Of a stretch of 26,015 nucleotides of DNA, positions 7,893 to 15,726 are shown piece after piece. The position numbers and the translations under genes are program-made. Under the pieces are notes generated by a model that was given only the letters and a program-made list of their open reading frames with translations, was not told the origin of the DNA and ran no database searches. The stretch comes from Chitinophaga pinensis (GTDB taxonomy: Bacteria; Bacteroidota; Bacteroidia; SXHM01). The first letter of the stretch is position 1. Every line of letters starts with the position of its first letter. Where the stretch lies: positions 1-26,015 of the forward strand of contig CAMDBK010000008.1 in NCBI GenBank assembly GCA_945889235.1, given 5' to 3'.

Positions 7893-8842
7893 TTAAGAAT
7901 AAAAAAATTTTTATTACCGGTGGGGCAGGTTTTATTGCCAACTGCCTGATGAAAAATATTATTGAAGACAATACTATTGTTGTCTATGATACATTTTACA
8001 GAGATACACTTTCATCAAGTGGTTTGATAAATCATAGAAATCTTAACATTATTAAAGGGGATGTGCTGGATTTTGAACTGTTAAAAAATTCAATGAACGG
8101 AGCTGACATAGTGGTGCATGCTGCCGGAATAGCAGGTATTGACACTGTAATTAAAAACCCGGTAAGAACCATGCAGGTAAATATGATCGGAACATCAAAT
8201 GCACTGGAAGCTGCTAGATTAAATAATATCAAAGACAGATTTATTGACTTTTCAACTTCAGAAGTGTTTGGCTCTATGGCTTTTCGTTCATCTGAAACAG
8301 ACCAGACTGTAGCCGGCTCAGCTGGAGAAGCGCGCTGGACCTATGCTGTTAGTAAACTTGCAGGTGAGCACCTTGCAAAAGCCTATGAAAAACAATATGG
8401 GTTACCAATAGTTACCGTACGCCCTTTTAATGTTTACGGGCCCGGGCAAACAGGAGAAGGAGCCATGCAAATATTCATTACAAAAGCATTAAAGAATGAA
8501 GATATTTACATCTATGGAGACGGAAACCAGATACGTGCCTGGTGCTATGTAGACGATTTTGTTGACTGCCTTATGCAATGTATTGAAAATAAGAAAGCCA
8601 TTGGTGAAAGTTTTAATATTGGCAACGCAAGGGCAGTAATTACTACCTATGGTCTTGCACAAACTGTTTGCAGAGTATTAAATTCTTCATCTAAAATTAT
8701 TTTTAAACCAGCATTGTCTGCTGATATAGCATTGAGAATCCCTGATGTTGATAAATCAGAAGAAATACTTGGTTTCAAAGCAAACGTGGATTTGGATGAA
8801 GGTATTAAACTTACTGCGCAATATTTCAAAAAAACAAATTGA
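7889..8842 (+). CDS. NAD-dependent sugar epimerase/dehydratase (extended SDR)
   Basis: Extended SDR of 317 aa. Rossmann motif FITGGAGFIA at residues 8-17 has alanine (A17) in place of the usual last glycine. HAAG is at 77-80, the active-site serine/threonine region FSTSEVFG at 121-128, catalytic Y152-AVS-K156, then RPFNVYGPGQ (178-187) and the C-terminal RAWCYVDDFVD (216-226). These resemble UDP-glucuronate decarboxylase, 4,6-dehydratase and 4-epimerase relatives. The STSEVF segment lacks the D-E pair usual for 4,6-dehydratases, so epimerase or decarboxylase activity is more likely. Its neighbours suggest it acts on the same sugar nucleotide as the aminotransferase before it. Confidence 0.9.
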   Translation: MIKNKKIFITGGAGFIANCLMKNIIEDNTIVVYDTFYRDTLSSSGLINHRNLNIIKGDVLDFELLKNSMNGADIVVHAAGIAGIDTVIKNPVRTMQVNMIGTSNALEAARLNNIKDRFIDFSTSEVFGSMAFRSSETDQTVAGSAGEARWTYAVSKLAGEHLAKAYEKQYGLPIVTVRPFNVYGPGQTGEGAMQIFITKALKNEDIYIYGDGNQIRAWCYVDDFVDCLMQCIENKKAIGESFNIGNARAVITTYGLAQTVCRVLNSSSKIIFKPALSADIALRIPDVDKSEEILGFKANVDLDEGIKLTAQYFKKTN

Positions 8843-8877
8843 TGTTTCAATAGTAAAATATAACCATTGTCTGTTGA

Positions 8878-9876
8878 ATGAATACATCGCTTTTGAAACA
8901 ATATAAAAAAATTATAGAAAATGCAATTGAGATACTTAAACTGGATTTATCAGGTTTAGTTGTTTTAACTGAAGCAGGTTCAGGTCCTTTTTTATTTACA
9001 CCAATTATTGCATCAAAGGCTAATGCAAAAAAAATTTTCGTTTGTACAAATGATTCGGCTTATGGAAAAGCTGCGGAGATTACTAAACAATGTGAAGATA
9101 TTTTTCGATTATTCAACTTAAAAACAGACGTTGAGTTTATTTTAAACAAACGCCCATTTGATGTGGCTAAAGAAGCTGATATAATTACCAACTCAGCACA
9201 CATTCGCCCTCTAGATAAAGAATTGCTTTCTTATACAAAATCATCTTGTGTAATTCCACTAATGTACGAAAAATGGGAATTGCGAACATCAGACATAGAC
9301 GTTGAATATTGTAAACTACGGAATATTAAAATTGCAGGTACTTGGGAAAATTTTCCAACTATTAAAATTTTTGATTATTGTGAACAGCTGATTATAAAAA
9401 TGGCATTTGAAGCAGGGTACGAAATTGCTCGGAATAATATATTAGTTTGGAGTAACGACCATTATGGCGAATTAGCTGTTAAAGGATTTACCTCAAATGG
9501 TGCTAAGTCGGTTAAAAAAATATTTTCCGCAAAAGATCTCTATGATAATGTTTCTGATACAGACTTTATCTTTTTTTGTGATTACTTAGATAGCAGGAAA
9601 TTAGTTGGTGAAAATTCCGAGATTAAATTAGAAGAACTAAAAAAAATAAATCCTTCTGTAGGTATTGTACATCTTAGTGGTGATATTGATAATGAGTTTG
9701 TAAAATCAAAAGGATTTCCCATTTATCCTGATAAAACAGGTTATCCTGTTCGCATGACCTTTACTTTGGCACACTTAGGAAAACGCCCTACAATTTACCT
9801 GAATGCAGCTGGCCTTAAGGTTGGAGAATGTTTATCTCGCGGGACAAGAAGCGATTTATTACAACTCATAAATTAA
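8878..9876 (+). CDS. Uncharacterised 332-aa protein, possibly two Rossmann-like halves
   Basis: I do not recognise a family with confidence. The protein is soluble, with no signal peptide or membrane segment. Residues about 27-130 read as a beta-alpha-beta unit: VVLTEAGSGPFLF (28-40), KKIFVCTND (51-59), then ADIITNSAHIRPLD (100-113), the way dehydrogenase-like folds place strands and a substrate loop. A second unit (about 185-310) has NILVWSNDHYGELAVKGF (187-204), DFIFFCDYLD (229-238) and GIVHLSGDID (262-271). The C-terminus ends in AGLKVGECLSRGTRSD (311-326). The layout resembles two-domain NAD enzymes, but no clear GxGxxG is present (GSGPFLFTP is the nearest). It lies between the SDR and the N-formyltransferase (6 nt gap to the latter), so a role in making or modifying the amino sugar is inferred from position only. 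Confidence 0.6.
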   Translation: MNTSLLKQYKKIIENAIEILKLDLSGLVVLTEAGSGPFLFTPIIASKANAKKIFVCTNDSAYGKAAEITKQCEDIFRLFNLKTDVEFILNKRPFDVAKEADIITNSAHIRPLDKELLSYTKSSCVIPLMYEKWELRTSDIDVEYCKLRNIKIAGTWENFPTIKIFDYCEQLIIKMAFEAGYEIARNNILVWSNDHYGELAVKGFTSNGAKSVKKIFSAKDLYDNVSDTDFIFFCDYLDSRKLVGENSEIKLEELKKINPSVGIVHLSGDIDNEFVKSKGFPIYPDKTGYPVRMTFTLAHLGKRPTIYLNAAGLKVGECLSRGTRSDLLQLIN

Positions 9877-9882
9877 ATAGTA

Positions 9883-10815
9883 ATGAAAGTAGCAATAATT
9901 GGCCGTTCAGAGTATTTATATGAAACAGCTTTAGTTTTGATTGAAAATGGTTTTGAAATTCCATTAATTATTACTTCTAAAGAATCTCCGGAATATTTAT
10001 ATACATCAAAAGACTTTCAAACTTTAGCATCAAAATATGGTGCACACTTTATTCATACCCCAAAAATTAATTCCCCTGAAATCATTGCCCAAATAAAATC
10101 TTGCGGAAAAATTGATATTGCGGTAAGTATAAATTATTCCGGTATTATTGAGAATGAAATAATTCATTTATTCACTTTGGGAATATTGAATGCACATGGA
10201 GGTGATTTACCACGTTATCGAGGCAATGCCTGTATGGCATGGGCTATAATCAACAAAGAAAAACGAGTTGGTCTATGCATACATAAAATGATTGGAGGCG
10301 AGTTAGATTCAGGAAATATTATCTTAAAAAAATATTTAGACATAAACATAAACACTCGTGTAGGGGAAATATTTAATTGGATGAGGAAAGAAATTCCTTT
10401 TATGATGTTCAATGCTTTGAAGATGTTGAATTCTAACCCATTTTATATTTTAGAAGAACAGAGTAAAAATCGTACAGAAGCAATGAGAACCTATCCTAGA
10501 GTTCCTGAAGATGGGAAAATTGATTGGACAAAATCTAACGAAGATATTTTGAGGTTGATTAATGCTTCATCTGAACCAAATTCAGGAGCGTTTTGTGTTT
10601 ACAATGAACAAAAATTAATAATTTGGAATGCTGAACTATTTGATGATTATGAGAATTACTTAGCTATTCCAGGGCAAATAGCAGAAATATCGAAGAGCGG
10701 CTATGCAATTATTATTACTGGGAAAGGAAAATTAAAATTAAATATGATAGAATACCTGAATAAAAAGTCAATCCCAAATGAAGTTTTTAAATCCATTAGA
10801 TACAGACTTAAGTAA
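9883..10815 (+). CDS. Sugar N-formyltransferase (Fmt/ArnA-like)
   Basis: Predicted N10-formyl-tetrahydrofolate-dependent formyltransferase of 310 aa. The catalytic triad of the family is visible: N103 and H105 in LNAHGGDLPRYRG (102-114) and D142 in GGELDSGNII (138-147). The C-terminal part has the Fmt-type YPRVPEDGKIDW (204-215) and the LINASSEP...GAF segment (225-237). The N-terminus lacks the exact SLL-P-x-x-R-G pattern of true tRNA formyltransferase, having DLPRYRGNA, and the setting is a sugar locus, so the substrate is most likely a nucleotide-linked amino sugar, as with ArnA, VioF, WbkC and FdtF/QdtF-type enzymes. It probably formylates the amine installed by the aminotransferase at 6798. 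Confidence 0.9.
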   Translation: MKVAIIGRSEYLYETALVLIENGFEIPLIITSKESPEYLYTSKDFQTLASKYGAHFIHTPKINSPEIIAQIKSCGKIDIAVSINYSGIIENEIIHLFTLGILNAHGGDLPRYRGNACMAWAIINKEKRVGLCIHKMIGGELDSGNIILKKYLDININTRVGEIFNWMRKEIPFMMFNALKMLNSNPFYILEEQSKNRTEAMRTYPRVPEDGKIDWTKSNEDILRLINASSEPNSGAFCVYNEQKLIIWNAELFDDYENYLAIPGQIAEISKSGYAIIITGKGKLKLNMIEYLNKKSIPNEVFKSIRYRLK

Positions 10816-10956
10816 TCCATTTATACAGCATCAAAAATCAACAATAAAATATAAATTATTGCAAAATTACCATGAAAACATTATAACTCAATTTGGAAAG
10901 ATCAAGCATCTGTTAGTTAATCTTAGTTTATAAATTGTTTCTGATTTTATTAAATT

Positions 10957-11940
10957 TTGCAAAAAAAACTCTTTTATATTTTTCTTTCTTTTATTGCTGC
11001 CGGAGTCTTATTGTTTATAGGGTTTAAATATTTTTTGTCTGAACCTCAAATAAAATTATTGTATTCAATTCCTCTTATAAATCATTTTATCTCTTTTATT
11101 TTCTGTTTGGCTGCCTTCATCATTTCAGGATATGAGCTAAAATACATTTACGAGCGTAATTCTAACTTAAAACTTAACACCTATGAAGTTATTTCTATTC
11201 CTATAAGTATGAATTTATGGGGGTTTATAATCCCTCTTCAGGGAGCTTACCTGTACTTGATAACATACCTTAAGTTAAAACATAAAACCTCGATCTTAAA
11301 CAGCACCTATATATACGCATATCTATTTCTTGTATCATTAAGTATTAGCGGATTACTTGGTGTACTATTTTATTTCAGTTACAGTTCAATTTCTTTCCTC
11401 TTTTTATGCTTATCAATTCTCTTACTTATTAATCCATTAATAATTTTCATTATTAGCAAACTGGTTGAGACGATTGAGATTCCAAATATATTTTTTCTAA
11501 AAAAAACTACACTTCTTATTAAGCAAATCACCAACAATATGAGTGTCTTGTTTAACGATAAAGTTACAACTATAATTATGATCGGATTTAATTTATTATC
11601 CACTTTTTTTTATGCAATCTGGTCGTATTGGGTTGTAGTTCAATTTAATCTTAATGTTTCATTTTTTGCTGTTGTCTTAATGTCGTTTTTACTTAAAATA
11701 ACTATGCTTGTGAAATTTACACCCGGAAATCTTGGATTAATTCAACTAGCATCTGGTGGAATAATAGCAATGCTTGGGGGCAAGGCTTCAGATGGTTTTA
11801 TGATATCTTTGTTCCAATCCTTAACAACAATACTTACAGCATTTTCTTTGGGAGTGATTTTTACAATTAATAATTTCAGTTATCTTAGGTGGGCTGAAAT
11901 GAAAAAACTATTTACCAAATCTTCTGTTGAAATTAATTGA
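10957..11940 (+). CDS. UPF0104/LPG-synthase-TM (flippase-like) integral membrane protein
   Basis: Polytopic membrane protein of 327 aa with about eight hydrophobic helices (approximately 5-27, 40-58, 78-103, 117-140, 143-168, 202-228, 233-252, 258-275 and 283-305). The KFTPGNLGLIQ segment (253-263) matches the conserved PGG-G-E-like re-entrant motif of the UPF0104/AglD/YbhN family, and SMNLWGFIIPLQGAYL (84-99) the earlier conserved loop. Relatives are implicated in lipid or lipid-linked substrate handling; the precise role here is unknown. The start is TTG at 10957, as an in-frame TAA lies two codons upstream, and an A8 run sits in codons 2-4. The gene follows a 141-bp gap, so it may begin a separate transcript. 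Confidence 0.7.
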   Translation: MQKKLFYIFLSFIAAGVLLFIGFKYFLSEPQIKLLYSIPLINHFISFIFCLAAFIISGYELKYIYERNSNLKLNTYEVISIPISMNLWGFIIPLQGAYLYLITYLKLKHKTSILNSTYIYAYLFLVSLSISGLLGVLFYFSYSSISFLFLCLSILLLINPLIIFIISKLVETIEIPNIFFLKKTTLLIKQITNNMSVLFNDKVTTIIMIGFNLLSTFFYAIWSYWVVVQFNLNVSFFAVVLMSFLLKITMLVKFTPGNLGLIQLASGGIIAMLGGKASDGFMISLFQSLTTILTAFSLGVIFTINNFSYLRWAEMKKLFTKSSVEIN

Positions 11941-11955
11941 CATTTGAGTGAGACT

Positions 11956-11965
11956 TTACGCGTAA
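11956..11965. promoter_or_regulatory. Perfect 10-bp palindrome TTACGCGTAA upstream of the GT2 gene
   Basis: TTACGCGTAA is a perfect inverted repeat 44 nt before the ATG of the GT2 gene and 10 nt before the -7 candidate, at about where a -33 box would lie. It is unusually GC-centred for this AT-rich DNA. It could be an operator, but one copy of 10 bp is weak evidence. Confidence 0.25.
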
Positions 11966-11974
11966 GAAATTTAA

Positions 11975-11982
11975 TATCTTTG
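11975..11982 (+). promoter_or_regulatory. Candidate -7 promoter element TATCTTTG for the GT2 gene and downstream genes
   Basis: TATCTTTG fits TAnnTTTG exactly, 17 nt before the ATG at 12000. A TTTG is present upstream at 11943-11946, but the 28-bp spacing is longer than the usual ~19-23. The predicted leader would be very short (about 10-12 nt). Tentative. Confidence 0.4.
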
Positions 11983-11999
11983 ACTACAATCAAAACCTT

Positions 12000-13100
12000 A
12001 TGCTGAACAACAGGACCATTGCGGTAGTAATACCGGCATATAACGAAGAAAAACAAATTGGAATGGTTATTGAAACTATACCCGAATTTGTTGACAGAAT
12101 TATTATTGTGAACGATTGCAGCAACGATAATACATCCGAAGTTGTAAAGGCTTATCTTGAAAAAGATACAACTGAAAAGGTAAGCATAAAAAATAAACTT
12201 AACTCTGACTTTGAATCTTCTATCTACAACCGTGCTGATGAGGTTATTTATAAACAAGCCAAGGATGAAATTCGCTTTTTCAACCCTTCAGAAGTTATAA
12301 ATAAAAACCCGGAAACCGACAGGATAATATTAATCAATCATAAAATAAACGGAGGTGTTGGAGGAGCAGTTGCCACAGGATATAAATGGTGCAAAGACCA
12401 TGATATTTATTGCACAGCAAAGCTTGATGGTGACGGACAAATGGATCCAAAAGAACTGGAAAGAATTTGTATGCCGGTTGTTTGCGATGAGGTTGATTAT
12501 GTAAAGGGAAACAGGTTAATACACAGAAGCGCATGGCTTGTCATTCCAAAAGTCCGCTATTTTGGCAATTCCATTTTATCAATACTTACAAAAATTGCAT
12601 CAGGATACTGGCATGTTTCTGATACACAAACTGCCTTTACAGCTATATCATTGAAAGCACTTCATGGAATCCGCCTTCATGAAATCTATAGGAGTTATGG
12701 CTATCCGAATGATTTGCTGGTGAAACTGAATATTTCAATGTGTTCAATAAGGGAAGTTGAAATTAAACCGATTTATGATGTAGGTGAAAACAGTAAAATG
12801 AAAATAGTGAAGGTAATACCCCGCATATCGTGGCTGCTGTTCAAAAGCTTTTTCAAACGGCTATGGATAAAATATCTTTTTCGGGATTTTCACCCATTGT
12901 TTGTATTTTATAATCTGGGAATACTTCTCTTCATCCTTGGATTAAGATACACCTGCAAAATATTAAGTGCCTTTTATTTTCAACATGACATTGGAATTCT
13001 GCCAGTGCTTGCTTTTACATTTTTTATGCTTATAAGTATACAGTTCATTCTTTTTGCAATGTGGATGGATATTCAGGATAATGAACGTTTGTATAAGTAA
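12000..13100 (+). CDS. Membrane-anchored GT2 glycosyltransferase, dolichyl-phosphate-mannose-synthase-like
   Basis: GT-A fold glycosyltransferase of 366 aa. N-terminal VVIPAYNEE (9-17), VNDCSND (37-43), NGGVGGAVATGYK (117-129) and the DxD-type DGDGQMDP (143-150) are all in the order expected of DPM1-like GT2 enzymes; two hydrophobic helices at about 300-323 and 333-355 anchor the C-terminus. Between the DCSND motif and NGGVGGAV there are about 74 residues instead of the usual ~25-30, so there is an insert of roughly 45-50 residues rich in charged groups (about 55-105). The family charges polyprenyl phosphate with a sugar or extends lipid-linked glycans; a polyprenyl-phosphate sugar would suit the two GT-C-like proteins in the window. 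The specific donor is unknown. Confidence 0.88.
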   Translation: MLNNRTIAVVIPAYNEEKQIGMVIETIPEFVDRIIIVNDCSNDNTSEVVKAYLEKDTTEKVSIKNKLNSDFESSIYNRADEVIYKQAKDEIRFFNPSEVINKNPETDRIILINHKINGGVGGAVATGYKWCKDHDIYCTAKLDGDGQMDPKELERICMPVVCDEVDYVKGNRLIHRSAWLVIPKVRYFGNSILSILTKIASGYWHVSDTQTAFTAISLKALHGIRLHEIYRSYGYPNDLLVKLNISMCSIREVEIKPIYDVGENSKMKIVKVIPRISWLLFKSFFKRLWIKYLFRDFHPLFVFYNLGILLFILGLRYTCKILSAFYFQHDIGILPVLAFTFFMLISIQFILFAMWMDIQDNERLYK

Positions 13101-14280
13101 AAGTAAAGTGAAAGCGCTCTTTTCTGTTTCTGCAATTATTTCAGGGTTTGTTATTTACTATTTCATTTCAAAATCTGTATCGGATTTTAATCCGGTAAAT
13201 TTCGGGCTTGGAGAAAACACGAGCGTAAAAACAGGGACTTATAATAATGATATTGTAAATACCTTTCCCTCAATTATTGACTTTAATGGTTTGAATTCTG
13301 TTTCATGGAGTTTTAAAAAGTATAAAAAAGAAAAACACGAAATTGCCCTTATAATAGGGGCTTCCCAGATTCACGCTATCAACAGACTTAATCAAGGAGA
13401 TAAGTTAACTGTTGAGTATTTAAATGAACTTTCAGTAAACAAGAACATCAGGTATTTACAAATTTCATCACCAAATGCAAATTTTTTTGACTTGTTTTTA
13501 CTGTATAAGTCATCAAGAGATATGGGAAATATTCCTGACTACCTTATTTTACCATTGGTATTTGATGATTTGAGAGAATTCCCTGTTCAAGAACAACTAA
13601 TTCAATTGGTAAAAGACTTTGATACTACAGAACGCCTAATCTGTGCACCTGTAGTAAAAGAAATAGAATTAGAAAAAAATACAATTGAAAAGGCGAAGAA
13701 CAAAAATGCAATACAAAGAAATGCAACATTAAATACACCTCAGGAAATACTGGAAAATAACTTGCTGATTTTATTAAATGATTACTTGCCCGGATACAAA
13801 TACAGAAGAAACCTCTCAGCAAAGTTGGAAATATTCTATTCCGTTTCCGTAACCGGAGTTATCAGCAATACAGTTAACTTATTAAATTCAGAAACAACTC
13901 AGGAAAAGCTCAGGTATCCTGATATTCCAACCGATTTAATTAATTGGAATAAGCAAGCATTAACATCACTGGTAAATCTTGCGCAGTACGATGGATGCAA
14001 AATTATTTTATACCGCCAGCCAATACGCCCAACTGAAGGTGAATTCTATCATAACAGAAAACAATATGATTCATTTTTTGAAGATGTGAAAAATGAATAT
14101 CAAAAAAACAATCAAGTGAAAGTTGCCGATTTTGAGAATATTGTTCCTCAAAAATACTGGGGAACTACAAATCTTGGTGAACCCGATGTTTTTCATTTTA
14201 CATCAACAGGACACAGCCTGTTATCAACTAAAATTGATTCCATAATAAGAACCATTCCTGTTAGCAATGCTCTTCAATAG
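13081..14280 (+). CDS. Membrane-anchored SGNH-hydrolase-like protein partnering an MBOAT
   Basis: Protein of 399 aa from the ATG at 13081, which overlaps the GT2 gene by 20 nt; an alternative ATG at 13054 would add nine residues. An N-terminal hydrophobic segment (about 11-31) acts as a signal anchor and the rest would be extracytoplasmic. IIGASQIHAI (91-100) offers the block I serine S95, and D369-V-F-H372 followed by FTSTGH matches the block V D-x-x-H of SGNH/GDSL hydrolases. This layout resembles AlgX/AlgJ/DltD-like partners that work with MBOAT proteins in polysaccharide O-acylation. The next gene is an MBOAT overlapping by 14 nt, which strongly supports the pairing. Overall similarity to a named family was not established, so SGNH-like is inferred from these motifs and context. 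Confidence 0.7.
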   Translation: MNVCISKSKVKALFSVSAIISGFVIYYFISKSVSDFNPVNFGLGENTSVKTGTYNNDIVNTFPSIIDFNGLNSVSWSFKKYKKEKHEIALIIGASQIHAINRLNQGDKLTVEYLNELSVNKNIRYLQISSPNANFFDLFLLYKSSRDMGNIPDYLILPLVFDDLREFPVQEQLIQLVKDFDTTERLICAPVVKEIELEKNTIEKAKNKNAIQRNATLNTPQEILENNLLILLNDYLPGYKYRRNLSAKLEIFYSVSVTGVISNTVNLLNSETTQEKLRYPDIPTDLINWNKQALTSLVNLAQYDGCKIILYRQPIRPTEGEFYHNRKQYDSFFEDVKNEYQKNNQVKVADFENIVPQKYWGTTNLGEPDVFHFTSTGHSLLSTKIDSIIRTIPVSNALQ

Positions 14281-15721
14281 CTGGGGATATATTTTATTGT
14301 TTTTAATAGCAGGAACTTCCATTCACTGGATGTTACCCCATCGCTATCGAATTTACCTCCTGAGCATTGGAGGTATTTTGTTTTATTGTATGTGGCGGTG
14401 GGAATTTGTTCTACTGATGATATTTTCACCAACATTAGATTACATCTGTGCCTTGAAAGTATACAAGGCAAAAAGCCTTAGAGAGAAAAAATTCTGGCTT
14501 ATTTCTACACTTTCAATCAACATTGGGTTACTAGTTTTTTTTAAATACACTTATTTTATTTACGGAAGCGCGCAATACCTTGGAAATATAGGTGGTTTAC
14601 ATCTGCCAAATATTTTCATCAATATTATCCTGCCTCTTGGAATTTCGTTTTATACCTTTCATTCTATCAGTTACACGATTGACGTTTACAGAAGAATAAT
14701 TACTCCAATAAATAGCTATACTACTTTTTTAACTTATGTCACCTTTTGGCCGCAATTAATGGCCGGTCCTATTTTACGTCCAAAAGAAGTGTTGCCTCAG
14801 CTTGAAGATGTCAGACTTTTTAATTCCAACAGATTTGCAGCAGGCATAGAAAGAATTATTTTCGGGCTGTTTAAAAAAGTAGTGATTGCCGATAATCTTG
14901 CAACAATGGTAGATACTGCTTACTCCTTAGACCCACACCTTCTTACTTCTTATGATGTATGGGTTGCAGCATTTATGTTTGGCTTCCAAATATATTTTGA
15001 TTTTGCAGGTTATTCTGACATTGCCATAGGCTCAGCAAAATTACTAGGGGTAGATTTTCCAGAGAATTTTGATTGGCCGTATTTAGCTACTTCGCCAAAA
15101 GTTTTCTGGAAAAAGTGGCACATCTCTCTTTCTGCTTGGATAAGAGATTACCTCTACCTTCCTTTAACTGGACAAAAGTTTAAAACTCAAAGTTTAGGAG
15201 GCATTGGAGAGGCTGCTGAAAAAAGTCAAGGTCATAATGTAACAATTGCACTGTTTTTAACATGGTTTATAATGGGACTATGGCATGGCGCTGCCTGGAC
15301 ATTTGCTATATGGGGTATTATTCATGCTTCACTGATTTTTGTATATCGGAGGTTTTCATTTTTTGACTGGCTTGAAAAAAAGGCTGCTGTTGTATCGTGG
15401 TTGTTAGTCCTAATATTTTCAATGCTTGCATGGATACCCTTCAGAGCAAATTCAATTAATCAGACATTTGTTATGTACTGCAAATTAATTCAGCCCGTTG
15501 ATTATATTTTTAATATGCATAAACTTACTTCCAAGTATTATTATACCGTAGTTTTGTTGCTATCAGGAATGATTTTATTGCATTTAATTAAATTGCTGAT
15601 TGTAAAACACAGAGAGCATGTATTATTTCAAACAATAAAGTACATAACTATTGCCTTATTAGTAGTTTTGATAACCACTTTTTTAGAGAACAAAAATCAA
15701 TTTATTTATTTTCAATTTTAA
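14267..15721 (+). CDS. MBOAT-family membrane O-acyltransferase (AlgI-like)
   Basis: Polytopic O-acyltransferase of 484 aa, the usual length for the AlgI/DltB group. Conserved MBOAT landmarks: LPLGISFYTFHSISYTIDVY (122-141), WPQLMAGPILRP (161-172), FQIYFDFAGYSDIAIG (240-255), FWKKWHISLSAWIRDYLY (280-297) with conserved H285, and GLWHGAAWTF (337-346) with the catalytic H340. About 9-11 hydrophobic helices span the sequence. It would pass acyl (most likely acetyl) groups across the membrane for O-acylation of the glycan, with the SGNH-like protein encoded just upstream and overlapping by 14 nt. The ATG at 14267 begins MLFNSW, as is typical of this family (ML/VFNS opening). Confidence 0.95.
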   Translation: MLFNSWGYILLFLIAGTSIHWMLPHRYRIYLLSIGGILFYCMWRWEFVLLMIFSPTLDYICALKVYKAKSLREKKFWLISTLSINIGLLVFFKYTYFIYGSAQYLGNIGGLHLPNIFINIILPLGISFYTFHSISYTIDVYRRIITPINSYTTFLTYVTFWPQLMAGPILRPKEVLPQLEDVRLFNSNRFAAGIERIIFGLFKKVVIADNLATMVDTAYSLDPHLLTSYDVWVAAFMFGFQIYFDFAGYSDIAIGSAKLLGVDFPENFDWPYLATSPKVFWKKWHISLSAWIRDYLYLPLTGQKFKTQSLGGIGEAAEKSQGHNVTIALFLTWFIMGLWHGAAWTFAIWGIIHASLIFVYRRFSFFDWLEKKAAVVSWLLVLIFSMLAWIPFRANSINQTFVMYCKLIQPVDYIFNMHKLTSKYYYTVVLLLSGMILLHLIKLLIVKHREHVLFQTIKYITIALLVVLITTFLENKNQFIYFQF

Positions 15722-15726
15722 CGTAT

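Noticed and set aside
10816..10956. 141-bp gap examined for promoter or terminator
   Set aside because: No exact TAnnTTTG with a -33 partner and no stable hairpin with a T run; I see nothing supportable in it.
13054..13080. Upstream ATG for the SGNH-like protein (408 aa instead of 399)
   Set aside because: Would add nine residues of non-conserved sequence and enlarge the overlap with the GT2 gene; the ATG at 13081 gives a standard signal anchor. Not excluded.
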